NCBI GenBank assembly: GCA_049724395.1
Contig: JAUGWO010000125.1
Location: 1-47,978, forward strand
Reading direction: 5' to 3'
Source: Spongospora subterranea f. sp. subterranea
Lineage: Eukaryota; Endomyxa: Phytomyxea; Phytomyxea; Plasmodiophorida
DNA length: 47,978 bases
A program made the position numbers and the translations under genes. Shown here one piece after another: positions 9,500 through 20,480 of the stretch; positions within the stretch are counted from its first letter, which is position 1; every line of letters begins with the position of its first letter. The notes under the pieces are model-generated. The model did not search any database. It was given only the letters and a program-made list of their open reading frames with translations, and was not told the origin of the DNA.

Positions 9500-10250
9500 A
9501 ATATGTCAAGGTCGAACTATCGAAATCGACCTTGTCAAGTTTACCGACTTCAGCCCTACTTCGATAGTGTAGGCAACGTGGGTCAAGCTCATTTGCCAAA
9601 TTTGCTCAAATTGACAGCCTTTCGGCAATGCCGCTTCCGCCGACGGTCGGAACCTGATACTCCAGTTTGAAAGGTAATGCGTTGACCTGCATATCGACCT
9701 CTGAGGTCAGTCGTCGGGGACGACCCTAATACGAAGTTCAACAGCGAAGGCATCAAATGACGATTTTCACTGGGGCAATAACAGATTTATCAACTGGCCG
9801 TATTAATCGGTCACTCGTCAATCTTATCAAAGAAGTGCAGTCCAACGATAAAACCGTTCCGCAACTGGTCAACACCACCAAACCTTTCCAGGTTCCCGAA
9901 GGTCTCCTCTATCAGAGAACAAGCCCTCGTGGTCCCTACAGATCGGTGCTTGCTCAACGTCATGATGCACAACTAGGCAGTCATCTCGGTCGACGGAAAA
10001 TGTGGCAGGCGATTCAACTTCATTTCTTGTGGTCGGGCATGGACAGCGTCATTCGTCGATATGTTAAATCTTGCGATCGTTGCCAATGCACAACACTGCA
10101 ACACATGTCACCAACAGGTTTACTGCACCCTTCGCCCATCCCAGCAAATTTATGGCGGTCAATCTCACTCGTTTTATTGTCAAGTTAATAAACTCTGATA
10201 GGTTAAAAAAATCTCGGAACGAAATATATGTAGAACAGAAGCGGGAAATG
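9500..10250 (+). mobile_element. Gypsy protease/integrase relic (right arm, fossil)
   Basis: Mirror of 5771-6565. The protease-like part is around 9590-9750, followed by the linker and integrase zinc-binding domain (9757-10190) with GLLYQ, HLGRRKMWQAI and SCDRCQ. It is truncated after the start of the integrase core and runs into the 3-prime end of the PaxB-like gene. Internally deleted and broken. The left part (9475-9560) shows extra divergence near the minisatellite mosaic. Confidence 0.8.
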
Positions 10251-10260
10251 TGTCTTTTAA

Positions 10261-10956
10261 TTAAACAGAAGTGATTGGTTCATCCGTTTGATCGGAGAGT
10301 TGGGAGGGGTTGGTTGGCGCCGATTTCGTGTAAAATCCATGACACAAATATAAATAGATGATATTAAGAAGAGTGGTGGCGAGAAACGCGAACAAACCCA
10401 GACTATGAAGATCATAGGTATACAATGACCGGGAGGTTAAGTTATCGAACAACCATTTGCACCAAATGACGAACCGAGATTCCTCACGACACGACCATCG
10501 AGATATTAACATGAAGATCAAAGCGGTCGAGAGGTAGGCATTTAAGCCAACCCCTGCCAAAGCCAAGATGACATCTCCAAACTCTGGAATAGCGAAGACG
10601 AAAAAGGCGACCCATATCAAAAAATATAAAGCCGATATCGGAATCAGACATCGTTTGACCAGAGGAGCAGTAGTTGGGAAATCAGGATTATCCGGACGAA
10701 GAAGATTTCTGTTCGTGAAAAAAATTAACACCAACTCACAGCATATCCAGACGGCGCTGAAGATTAAAATGATCCAGGAATGGAAGTAGACACATCGAAA
10801 TATGTTCCAGGCAAGCATGCCATAAAGAGGGCCCAACGGCATTGCATATGATGAGGAGTCCCAGGTCGCGAAGATCATATACAAATGGCCTATCGTCCAT
10901 GCAAAGAAAACAACATTTGGAAACAGAATTTCTTCGACCAGGACCTCCACGTTCAT
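10261..10956 (-). CDS. PaxB-like multi-pass membrane protein (right arm)
   Basis: The protein is identical to that at 5069-5764, being its mirror copy in the inverted repeat: 231 residues, same helices, Asn51 where PaxB-type cyclases have a catalytic Glu, and Asp182. The stop overlaps a gypsy-integrase-derived frame running in from the left (to 10274). Upstream (10957-11090) lies the shared leader, then the Harbinger relic. No intron is needed. Two identical intact copies imply very recent duplication, gene conversion or an assembly mirror. Confidence 0.6.
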   Translation of the reverse strand: MNVEVLVEEILFPNVVFFAWTIGHLYMIFATWDSSSYAMPLGPLYGMLAWNIFRCVYFHSWIILIFSAVWICCELVLIFFTNRNLLRPDNPDFPTTAPLVKRCLIPISALYFLIWVAFFVFAIPEFGDVILALAGVGLNAYLSTALIFMLISRWSCREESRFVIWCKWLFDNLTSRSLYTYDLHSLGLFAFLATTLLNIIYLYLCHGFYTKSAPTNPSQLSDQTDEPITSV

Positions 10957-11090
10957 TGTACTGTTAGGGAGATGTCATGAGATCACGGAGTTGTCAGACC
11001 CCGGACAGTTGGTCTGGACAACATGAGCGCAATACGCAAATTCCGCGATAGGAACACAATTTATAAATTGAAAGTTTCCGATTTGCCTCA

Positions 11091-12329
11091 TCAATCGTGT
11101 TGGCCATGAAACAACCACAAGTGATTTCGAAGATCACTGTGTAGCGACTGGTGCAAGTAGTTGTCTTTGATGTTATCCAGGATAGCATAACGATAATTGT
11201 CAGTCAGGTCAAGCCCTTCCTGTTCGGACATGGTTACTAGGCGAAATGGGTGCCTTGGAACATATTCGTCATTGTGGATGTAGCTACCATCCAAAGCTGT
11301 GTTCTCGTTCATATTTTGTGACAAGGTTGTGTAAAATTACACACGTCCTCATCACAGATTCCATGGCGTTACCTTCCCACAATTTACAGGGAATTGTGAG
11401 AATGTGGAAACGAGCCTGTAAAACCCAGACTTGCGCCTTGCTTCTTGTTGTTGTGAAAAAGCTTCGACTTGGGTGACAATGCCGATGGATCAGCGTTGCC
11501 ATAGGATTTGACAAAGCATTGATATTGCGGGTAGATTCCGTCGGCTAACCAGTATGCGGTGGAGCAACTCGATACCGTTGCTCTGCCTTTGATGGCATTG
11601 TCAAACAAAGTTGAACGGTCAAGAACGTTAAGGTCATTCAGAGACCCTGGGATACCAAAGTGTACAGTGCCAAAAATGAAGACTTTGGTCGTCAATCGCT
11701 TCCAAAACTACCGTCGCAGACTTTTCCTTGCCTTGAAACATGCCTTTCCAGCTCTACTGGGGCAGTTCTTCCAACTCCAATGCATGTATGCTGCCTAGGC
11801 ACCCTGGCCACCCTGCATCCATCGATTCATCCGAGATGCGATTGAGGTCCTGCTCAGTTGGAGATCGAAGAAAATGTTCAGAATAGATCTCGTTGATCGC
11901 AGAACAATAACGCTTGAGGGCCTGCAACGATGTTGATTCGGCCATTCGATATTTATCATCATGCTCTTAGGCAGAGTTGCCAGCAGTTAGAAGGCGATGT
12001 GCAGACACAACTTTTTGCAGAGAGGTAAGTCCAGGTATCTGAACAATATGAGTTCAAGTTTACAAGGAAACAGCGACACTCGTCTGCGAAACCAAACTTG
12101 AGCGCGTCCAGTTTCTGTGTAAAGTAGTCATCATGCTGAACAACAGCCTGATGACTTTCGAACAAAGCTTGTTCCATCCGAAACCTCTAAAGAAAATCAA
12201 GACAATCGTAAACAAGAGAATCTCCCATTAATCCATAAAGAGTAGTTCGGCGTACAGAGCACGTCGACGGCCCTTATTCGGCAACTTCCCTGGACGAGAC
12301 CCACCAATTCGAGGAGGGATCTGGGCCAT
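11091..12329 (-). pseudogene. PIF/Harbinger transposase, broken (right arm)
   Basis: Mirror copy of 3697-4934 with the same defects, including the damaged GSIDCMHW region, so the breaks predate the inverted duplication. The middle frame (11384-11695) is slightly longer than in the left arm because one extra base near 11565 keeps the reading frame through STAYWLADGIYPQYQCF. Terminal inverted repeats and a 3-bp target duplication, expected for Harbinger elements, were not identified. A non-functional DNA transposon remnant. Confidence 0.88.
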
Positions 12330-12794
12330 TTCCTCATCTCTCCAGACGGTTTCTGAGGAAGGAGAATGGGACCGGTACGTCCCCCCTGTACACCTCCTCT
12401 GCAACCTGCGGGTGACAGCGACGAGACCAGGACGGGCGAGCCTGGATAATCCAAGACCGACGAAACCCGGAGAATGGAGTTCGGATGAGATTGGGTGGGG
12501 CGAAACTGGATGAACGGCACCGGCCGGATAATGGAGGCCAACGTCAGGCTAGCCAGACAGGCACTAATTCGGGTGTCTTGTTTTGAACTAGGATTCAGAA
12601 ATATAATGTTAGGGATTGATGGAGGAATGTGCTATAGCCGACAGGCGAACTAGTTGTTGGAACACAGAAGCAATATTTCTGAATGGTTTATTGATTTTTA
12701 TTTATAAGGGCGGCTTCAAACAGCAAGGTATATTCGCAAAGGATTTCTAAACCTGCACGGTTGCCCTGCGAATTACGGGCATTATTCCATAACA

Positions 12795-14344
12795 ATGGCG
12801 GTCAAGAGCCGTTCCGATGCGGATGGCGCTATATTATATTCGGTGCTCGTCAATTCCCCGGTCAAGGTGGGGGGCGTCATCATCTTCGATTTAGTAGTTA
12901 CAACGGCACTTGGCCGTATACACCTTGAGAACATTGCATTTCAGTTGGTTGACGTGGAACTGGAAGTATTCCTGAGTCGCTCGATTTCGGATCCATTGGT
13001 CTGGATGTTGAGAGCCTATTTCGGGACCTTTCGGAGTCATGTCCAAGATTTGACGTCGCGCCATTGAAGCCAGCTGGCAATATGCAAAGGTTACGACGAA
13101 TTCGTGATGCTTCTCCAGCAGCCGATCGCGTCGATACATCAATGGAGCGGATGGATGACGAATTTGAAACTGAGATGTCATCCATAAGATCCACAAGCGT
13201 GGAAACCAATGAAAGATGCGGTGGGTGGAGGCTGCTGACGCTTTTCCGGTGGAGTTCAAGCCAAAATTACGACAAATGTTGATGAAATCGCGGATATTTT
13301 TCGAAGCGGACTCTCGGCGGATCCGCAGATCAAGATCCCTCCTCTATCTCTACAGTTGATTGATGGCGCTAAGGCGTTCCGATGCCGTCAACGTCGTTAT
13401 GCGCCTACTCATTATCAGTTTCTGACGGATATCTATAAGCAGTTACTAGAATATGGCATTGTCAAAATAATTCGACGCGTTTTGCATCGGCTGCGTTGGC
13501 AGCCCCGAAACCTGGCCGCCCGGGTGAATTTCGACTGTGCGTCGTCTCCGACAGTTGAATGCAATAACGGAGCGATACGTCTGGCCGCAGTGGGACCAAG
13601 AAATTAGTTGCCTCGCGGATGGTTGGCTCGAGCGTGTTTTCGGTGTTGGATGCCGACAATGGCCACTGGCAATTACCAGTTGACAATGCGACCTCAGAAA
13701 CTTTTTCCGTAATGTTGCCACATGGCGTATTCTTCGCAGGGTGTTGCAAGGTTCGGTGAATGGCGTTGGATGGTTCCAGTCCACCGCGTCGGTGATGTTT
13801 GCCGAGGTCGATAAAGTCGAGATTAATATCGATGATGTACTTTCTCACAATTCATCGCATGAAAAACTTCTGCAGCAGCTGCGCCCCGTTTTTGAGTCTG
13901 CACGACGTTTAAGGTTAAAATTGGCGCTGCATAAGCCCCAGTTATTCCGCTCGGAGATATCGTTCTGTGGCGAATTAAATTCATCTACTGGTGTCCGGCA
14001 TGATCCCCTTCGAATTGAGGAGTTGGTTAATTTGGCTCTCCCGCTGACGGCTGGCGAATTGGTGCAATTTCTATGTGCTGCCAACTGGATGCGAGGGTCT
14101 ATCTGCAATTTTGCGGGTATTGAGCTTCCGTTGCAGGAGCTTCTGAACGATTGTCTAAGTCAGACCAAGCGTTGTACAATGAAATAGGCGACGCGTATCT
14201 TACTATTAAATCGGTGGACTCCGGAAATGGAGAAAGCGTTTCAGGCTATGAAGACGGCCGTCGCGGGAAAATCAATTGGTGGAAGCTGCAGCAACATGTC
14301 CTTGAACGTGGTTATGGTATGGCATGATACACAAAGGTTCGTGG
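12795..14344 (+). mobile_element. Ty3/gypsy pol relic, right arm (fossil)
   Basis: This is the better-preserved copy of the gypsy pol relic of 1691-3236. Reverse-transcriptase palm and connection signatures are visible at 13741-14187, including GVRHDP and AANWMR. The upstream part (12795-13607) covers a protease-like and early reverse-transcriptase region. The element is broken in several places and old. The LTR-like segment 14345-14585 follows it directly. It belongs to a different gypsy group from the element at 43807-47914. Confidence 0.82.
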
Positions 14345-14585
14345 GTTTTATGGGTCGGGTAATCCTGTGTACTACCAGGTTTTCCCTGTTTCCGCCTGGC
14401 CACTACAAGTAGATTGGGTATTAACTGAGGGAACCTATTAGACCAGCTATATTCACCACCATAACCTGTCATAATGACCACACCGATGGGACATCCCCCC
14501 ACTTGATCAATTTGCCTATCCAGAGTTATCGTGTTCACTGCCAGAGGTCAGACCCAATAAAGACTAATCGTACCTAGATTCTTGT
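14345..14585 (+). repeat. LTR-like segment, right-arm copy
   Basis: Mirror copy of 1483-1690, in the sense orientation. It follows the gypsy pol relic and contains CCCAATAAAGACTAATCG. Immediately after it a short frame begins (14589) with a Gln-rich stretch near 14780-14900 that resembles the coiled N-terminus of a gypsy gag. A third copy at 29950-30215 lies inside a LINE relic. Together these support a dispersed LTR, but the ends are not defined. Confidence 0.5.
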
Positions 14586-14935
14586 CATTTGCCAATATCC
14601 GAACCTGACACCTTCACTGATTGCCTGAACCTCACCATCACCGCTGAATCTGATTTCAGACTCATTCTACCATTCCCTTGTTTCTCGTTTCTCCACAACT
14701 GCCTCATCACTACCACCGCCGAAACTGTACTCCTCCCAATCCTGGTATTTTCTCCACGGGCTCATTATGACGACAGGAGCCCAAGCGACTACAACAACAG
14801 TTGGGAGTGACTCTTGCTCAACTAGCTCAATATCGGCTTGAGAGCACAACTCAGATCAACCAGATCATGAAACCGAACGCACTCCTTTTGGAACAGATTC
14901 GAGATATGATCCTGATCCCCCAGTCAGCTTCCTCT

Positions 14936-16096
14936 TCCTGACCCATTTACACACTTCCTCTATCTCATCCCCCGTCTTCTTCATCTCCCTGACCCATTTA
15001 CCCACTTCCTCTATCTCATCCCCCGTCTTCTTCATCTCCCTGACCCATTTACCCACTTCCTCTATCTCATCCCCCGTCTTCTTCATCTCCCTGACCCATT
15101 TACCCACTTCCTCTATCTCATCCCCCCGTCTTCTTCATCTCCCTGACCCATTTACCCACTTCCTCTATCTCATCCCCCCGTCTTCTTCATCTCCCTGACC
15201 CATTTACCCACTTCCTCTATCTCATCCCCCCGTCTTCTTCATCTCCCTGACCCATTTACCCACTTCCTCTATCTCATCCCCCCGTCTTCTTCATCTCCCT
15301 GACCCATTTACCCACTTCCTCTATCTCATCCCCCCGTCTTCTTCATCTCCCTGACCCATTTACCCACTTCCTCTATCTCATCCCCCGTCTTCTTCATCTC
15401 CCTGACCCATTTACCCACTTCCTCTATCTCATCCCCCCGTCTTCTTCATCTCCCTGACCCATTTACCCACTTCCTCTATCTCATCCCCCCGTCTTCTTCA
15501 TCTCCCTGACCCATTTACCCACTTCCTCTATCTCATCCCCCCGTCTTCTTCATCTCCCTGACCCATTTACCCACTTCCTCTATCTCATCCCCCCGTCTTC
15601 TTCATCTCCCTGACCCATTTACCCACTTCCTCTATCTCATCCCCCCGTCTTCTTCATCTCCCTGACCCATTTACCCACTTCCTCTATCTCATCCCCCCGT
15701 CTTCTTCATCTCCCTGACCCATTTACCCACTTCCTCTATCTCATCCCCCCGTCTTCTTCATCTCCCTGACCCATTTACCCACTTCCTCTATCTCATCCCC
15801 CCGTCTTCTTCCTCTCCCTGACCCTTTTACCCACTTCCTCTATCTCATCCCCCCGTCTTCTTCATCTCCCTGACCCATTTACCCACTTCCTCTATCTCAT
15901 CCCCCCGTCTTCTTCCTCTCCCTGACCCATTTACCCCCTTCCTCTATCTCATCCCCCCCGTCTTCTTCCTCTCCATGACCCATTTACCCACTTCCTCTAT
16001 CTCATCCCCCCGTCTTCTTCATCTCCCTGACCCATTTACCCACTTCCTCTATCTCATCCCCCCGTCTTCTTCCTCTCCCTGACCCATTTAGCCAAG
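14936..16096 (-). repeat. 52-bp minisatellite array, inverted partner
   Basis: About 22 copies of the same unit in the opposite orientation, so the plus strand here is pyrimidine-rich. Units from about 15100 to 15790 are nearly all the same variant (TCTTCATCTCC) with little change, whereas the left array mixes two variants. This suggests local homogenisation by unequal exchange, or collapse or expansion in assembly. The array follows a segment that looks like the start of a gypsy gag (about 14589-14930). Confidence 0.97.
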
Positions 16097-16204
16097 GAAA
16101 ACTGGTTGATGACGACCTTATATTCACATTGATCGAGGAAGCGATGATTAAGTCCAATTCTACTAAATTTCCAATCGACGGATATCCACGAAGATTAGAT
16201 CAAG

Positions 16205-19087
16205 CTTTCAAGTTTGAGCAACGCATTTGTAAGTGCGATGCCGTCCTGTATTTTGAAGCTGGCCAAGGCTGAGGTGCCCAGGTGTAAGGTGTATGTCGAG
16301 GCAAACCTCAATAATGCGGTGATCCCGAAACAGAGGACAAGGATGGTCCTTCGCCCATTGCAGATCATTGGCGCTGATCTGCAGACTTTCGATATTCGGT
16401 CGCATGATGGGAAGCGGTATATGGCAATCTAGGCAGATCACGCAACAGGAATGCTGGCAACGGTGAACCTGACAACAAAAGCTCAGCAGGCAGATGTCAT
16501 GATGGGTGTCCTGAAACGATTCGAAGCAATCAGCGGGTACCGGATTGACACGCTAAGGGCGGATCAAGGCGGAGAGTACACGTCTAGGAGGGTCGCAGAC
16601 GAACTTCGACAACACGGCATCAAGCAAGAGTTCTCCGACACAGATCGACCTTTTCGAAATGGACTCGCGGAGACATTCGGGAAGAAGATCGTCAGAATGG
16701 TCAGGGCGGCGCAGGTGCGATCGGGAGTACCGAGGCAGTATTGGACGGAGAATGCCCAATACCAAACGTGGATCCACAACCGTGTGCCACTGGCGAGACA
16801 GGATGGCAAGACAACCCCAATAGAGGAGTTGACGGGTGAAAAGGCCGACCTGACGAGAGCAATCACCTTTGGCTGCGAAGCCTGTGTGAAGATTCGGCGG
16901 AGTCATAAGGCAAAGCTGCATCCGAAGGCGGAAAAGGCATTGCATTTGGGCGTCTGTCAGAATAAGAAGGCCTATCGGCTGTTGCTGTGGTCGAGCCGAA
17001 AGATCATTGGATCACGTGACGTGGTATCTTTCGAGGAGGAGTTCCCCTTCAAGGCGAGCGACGATGGGGAAGCTACAGAGAAGCGTCTGCAGGAAGACCG
17101 CGACGAGACTGGCGGCCGCGGTTAGATCGCGTTGACAGGGACCGTGTCCAGGGCGGACAGGTCGGTCAAGTACAAGTTGATGCACGACAAGAACAGGTTG
17201 CTCAGGGCGGCATACGGAAGGGAACACCTGCTGAACAATCACGAGGGCGATCAGATCGCATTCGGGGACAACCGATACGGTTCGCGGACCTGGACTTTGA
17301 TGGTGAGGTGCGTGGCCAAAGGGCGGCTGCGGTCGTGGAGCGGGAGGATTCCGCAGTAGAGCCAGACACGAGCCAGGATGAGGACGAAGATGTGTTCTTT
17401 GATCCTACGAACGACAATGATTGTGCAAATGATTCGACCAAGAAGACTGATGAGGCCCTGATGGCACTCGTGTCATTGGATCGAATGGCGACGGACCCGC
17501 GGAACGAGCGCGAGGCGATGAACAGCCCGTACAAGAAAGAGTTCTTGGCGGCCGAAGAGGAGGAGTACCAAGCGTTGGTGGATGAGGACGTTTCGACGTC
17601 GTGGACCGGCCAGCTAACCAGCAGGTGATGCCGTCGATGATGGTGCACATCATGAAACGCGATGAAAGAGGGGAGATCGCTCGGTTCAAGGCTCGATTCG
17701 TGGTAAAGGGATGCTGTGATCGGCTCAAAGAGCTGAAGGAGACATATGCCCCGACCTTACGGTATTCGACGTTGCGGGTCATGTTATCACTGGCGGCAAT
17801 GTAAGGCGTCACCATTCATCAAATGGATGTGAAGACAGCGTTCTTGAATGGGGTCCTACCATAGTCGATGTACTGCGAACAGCCGAAACATTTCGCAAGT
17901 GGCGATCGTTCCACAAGGGTGTGGCGGTTGAAAAAGGCATTGTACGGCTTGGTGGAGGCACCAAGACTGTGGTACGAAAAGCTGGCATCAGTACTCGATA
18001 AGATCGGGTTTACAACGGTGCCTGGGGATCCCTGTCTATTCACAACACGCCCGAGGGTGCACGGAACTGATCACCTCATGGTCATCGGTGTGTTTGTAGA
18101 TGGTTTCGTAATGATCGGCACGAATCCTGATGAGATCGATCGCGTGAAGATGGAGTTAGGCAAGGCCTTCAAGATAAAGGACCTTGGGCCAGCACGGTGG
18201 ATTTTAGGAATGAGAGTGCAGCAGGGCGGTCACTACATCACACTAGACCAGGCCCAGTACGCTAGAGGGGTTGTGGAGCGATTTCGGGCTCAAATTGACG
18301 TGTCGATGGGAAGCACGGCCCCGAAGACGCCAATTCCGACCGGTCAGAATCATCCACGACGCAAGAGTGGTGAGCCATACCGGCACGATCAGTACAGGGA
18401 AGGTGTCGGGTGCCTAGCACACCTGTCTGTCGGCGCTCGTCCGGATCTGACACATGCAGTGGCACAGCTGTCCAGACATCTGAGCAATCCGGGACAGGAA
18501 CATTTCACCATGATGCTGCATGTGATGCGGTATGTCGAAGGTTGTCCTGATATCGGCATCAGGTTCAACAAGAATCACTTTTACGCCAAGAAGACGAGCG
18601 AACCGCAGATGGGGGTCGATTCCGATTTCGCATGGACGCAGATACTTCCAAATCAATTACGGGATTTATTGTGCTCATAAGAGGCGCAATCGTATGCTGG
18701 CGTTCGAAACAGCAGAGTATGGTGGCGATGTCATCATGTCATGCCGAGTATATCGCTGCGAGCGAGTTGGCGCGAGAAGCTGCGTGGATTCGAATGCTTC
18801 TGGATGGAATTGGGTTCCGGTTGAGGTATTCATCTATAGTGCTGGAAGACAATACGGCAGCGGAGCAGATGGTAAAGACCAATGCGATTACAGATCGTAA
18901 CAAGCATATTCGGGTCCGATGGCATTATGTCAGGGAATGTGTTAAAGCTGGGCACATTCGATTTGAGCGCGTCGACTCGAAGAGGAATCCGGCAGATGCG
19001 TTGACAAAGCCAACGATCCGGCATGCCATCGACGTCATGACGGATGCGTCAGGAATGAGCAGTGTGCACCCGTGGTTGGTGCCCTAG
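16205..19087 (+). mobile_element. Ty1/copia element, broken (fossil)
   Basis: The plus strand shows a copia polyprotein in order: a gag/protease-side remnant (16205-16430), integrase core (16451-17125, with RADQGGEYTS and the downstream acidic position in FRNGLAET), a divergent linker (17130-17600), reverse transcriptase (17600-18660, with DVKTAFLNGVL and KKALYGLVEAPRLWY) and RNase H (18632-19087, with DTSKSITGFIVLI and a final KPTIRHAIDVM). Domain order, with integrase before reverse transcriptase, identifies copia. It is more GC-rich than its neighbours. It is broken, with at least half a dozen interruptions, and the 5-prime part is missing or unrecognisable. The start coincides with the outer end of the inverted repeat. 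Confidence 0.9.
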
Positions 19088-19149
19088 GGCGGCTGATGTC
19101 GGATCGGAAGGCTGACGACTGGCGGGCGGTGTTGAATCACTCCAAGGCG

Positions 19150-19261
19150 GTGTTGAATCATACCTACATGCGTCAGGGTGGTTATTATCCATGACTTAGG
19201 ATTGTCAATAAACATTATTCGACTAATGGCTGTCTATCTAATACGCCTAACCCCTCTACAT
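19150..19261 (+). repeat. Possible copia 3-prime LTR (about 110 bp)
   Basis: After the copia coding end and a purine-containing CCAAGGCGG, a segment starts with TGTTGAATCA, contains an AATAAA signal (near 19208) and ends CCCTCTACA. TG...CA ends, polyadenylation signal and position fit a short LTR. GGCGGTGTTGAATCA is also present 23 bases earlier. No 5-prime LTR was found to compare, so this stays tentative. Confidence 0.35.
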
Positions 19262-19558
19262 TCTATGATGAGTATTGCGAACATCGATAGGCGAATCTTG
19301 TTCGGTGATGTCGACTATTCTTTATTCGCCGTGATTATGTACAACGGGTTTCATTTCACAGGGTTGATATTACCTCAAGGCGGTGGTCTGTACTACGACG
19401 GCATGAAGCGTCCATGCCTGCGCTGGGTAAACATCTCAACGTTCATATTTCCTTCTGGTTACAGAGTTGCCCATAGTCTCTACAAAAAGTACCATACTTA
19501 TGTCATTTGTCATACCTTGTTGCAGCAAATTATTGATATCTGTTTAGGGTCAACCTAG
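19262..19558 (+). pseudogene. Peptidase-like fragment with HFTGLIL...LYYDGM
   Basis: The frame reads through FGDVDYSLFAVIMYNGFHFTGLILP, then GGGLYYDGM. The pattern of a His in HF(T/V) followed after about ten residues by a YYDG box resembles cysteine peptidases of the ubiquitin- or SUMO-protease type, in which that His is catalytic. Such domains are also carried by some fungal and animal DNA transposons. The upstream part with the catalytic Cys is missing, perhaps cut off by the copia element. Similarity is from pattern only. Confidence 0.35.
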
Positions 19559-19621
19559 ATTGCATGGACACAAGCAGTACTGACGGCACAGCAGCAGCAG
19601 CAGCCATGAGATACTAAACTT

Positions 19622-19876
19622 GTGAAGAAAACGACGGAGCGTCCCATGAAGAAACCCTCGCTGAAGAAACCTTCAATAGGGTTATCTGTGCATACAGTGT
19701 CAATGAAAGGCAAAAATCCTCAATGCAAGAGTTGCAGCGATTACATTGAAAGAGGGGAGAGCCGCCTGGTCAGCAGTCAAGTCACAAATGCCGAACGAGG
19801 TTGGTGCAGCATTAAGTCCTACCATATTCTCATTAATGCCTGCAAGCAGCCATTGATGAAGAAGAACTTACACTAA
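19622..19876 (+). pseudogene. Zinc-finger-like fragment downstream of the peptidase piece
   Basis: An 84-residue frame starting with a lysine/proline-rich segment, then CKSCSDYIERGESRLV and, about 25 residues on, YHILINAC. The Cys-x2-Cys ... His-x5-Cys spacing and the IERGESR box are like PARP-type or transposon-borne zinc fingers. It is in line with the peptidase-like fragment 60 bases upstream, so both may be the 3-prime end of one larger, possibly transposon-derived gene. A CAG-rich microsatellite (about 19592-19606) lies between. Confidence 0.35.
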
Positions 19877-20324
19877 ATTCCCTGGAGGTACTGCTTAAAG
19901 ACTACCCTTTGAACAGCTGTGTTCTTCAAGAGTTTTGAATACAATGCACAGCAATTTCCAGATTTTTTGTTCTCTTTCAATGTGATCTTTGCAGATTGGC
20001 TTTTTGAATTTCAACAAGATATCAGATGGAGTTTAGTCGACATCTTTGAGGTCATAACAAGGGATTCCACCAAGATATGTTGATTCATGCCGTCAGGAAC
20101 GACGAGGTCGCGACGGAGGTTTTACCCTTCAATCTTGGATGGAAGACAATGAAGACACCAATTGTGATACTTTGACCAACCAAAGCACTCCAAACCGTCT
20201 TGGTTGTTTTATGAAACGATTTAACCTGACATAAGTCGTATTTGGTGATTTGTAAACACGAAATGCATAGATTGGATTTTGGGTGTTAACGCTCACAGAC
20301 TAACACCCAATTCATGCAACCCTT
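19877..20324. other. No recognisable feature
   Basis: Unique-looking sequence between the zinc-finger-like fragment and the truncated PaxB-like start. Frames are short and without motifs. It may be 3-prime flank of the peptidase-like gene. Confidence 0.4.
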
Positions 20325-20344
20325 AAAAAACGGGTCGATGTCCA

Positions 20345-20470
20345 TTGTACTGTTATTAAGGAAATGTCATGAGGTCACGGAGTTGGCAGATCCCCGACAG
20401 ATGGTCTGGAGAAAATACGAACAATTCGCAAAATCGGCGATATGATGCCACAGCCCATCGTAAAGATGGC
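20345..20470 (-). pseudogene. PaxB-like 5-prime end only, with leader
   Basis: On the minus strand the shared leader (20346-20410) leads into an ATG at 20345 and codons for MDIDPFF, close to the MDSDPFF start of the copy at 25911-26500. Sequence downstream (below about 20325) is unrelated. This is a breakpoint fragment: promoter and the first seven or eight codons only. Its upstream part matches 7500-7650, including the palindrome at 20481-20500. Confidence 0.65.
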
Positions 20471-20480
20471 AATTCGGTAT

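Larger units (their letters stand above)
9475..16171 (-). repeat. Giant inverted repeat, right arm
   Basis: This is the mirror image of 1-6565. The arm ends near 16171, just before copia-type sequence, where the shared outer sequence ends in a common ACTAAATTT-like string. In the gypsy pol relic the right arm is cleaner than the left: two places where the left arm contains minisatellite-like text read here as ordinary element sequence. The minisatellite array of this arm is slightly shorter and more uniform than its partner. Confidence 0.93.

Noticed and set aside
16553-16945. 130-residue minus-strand frame
   Set aside because: Antisense to the copia integrase core, whose motifs are clear on the plus strand.
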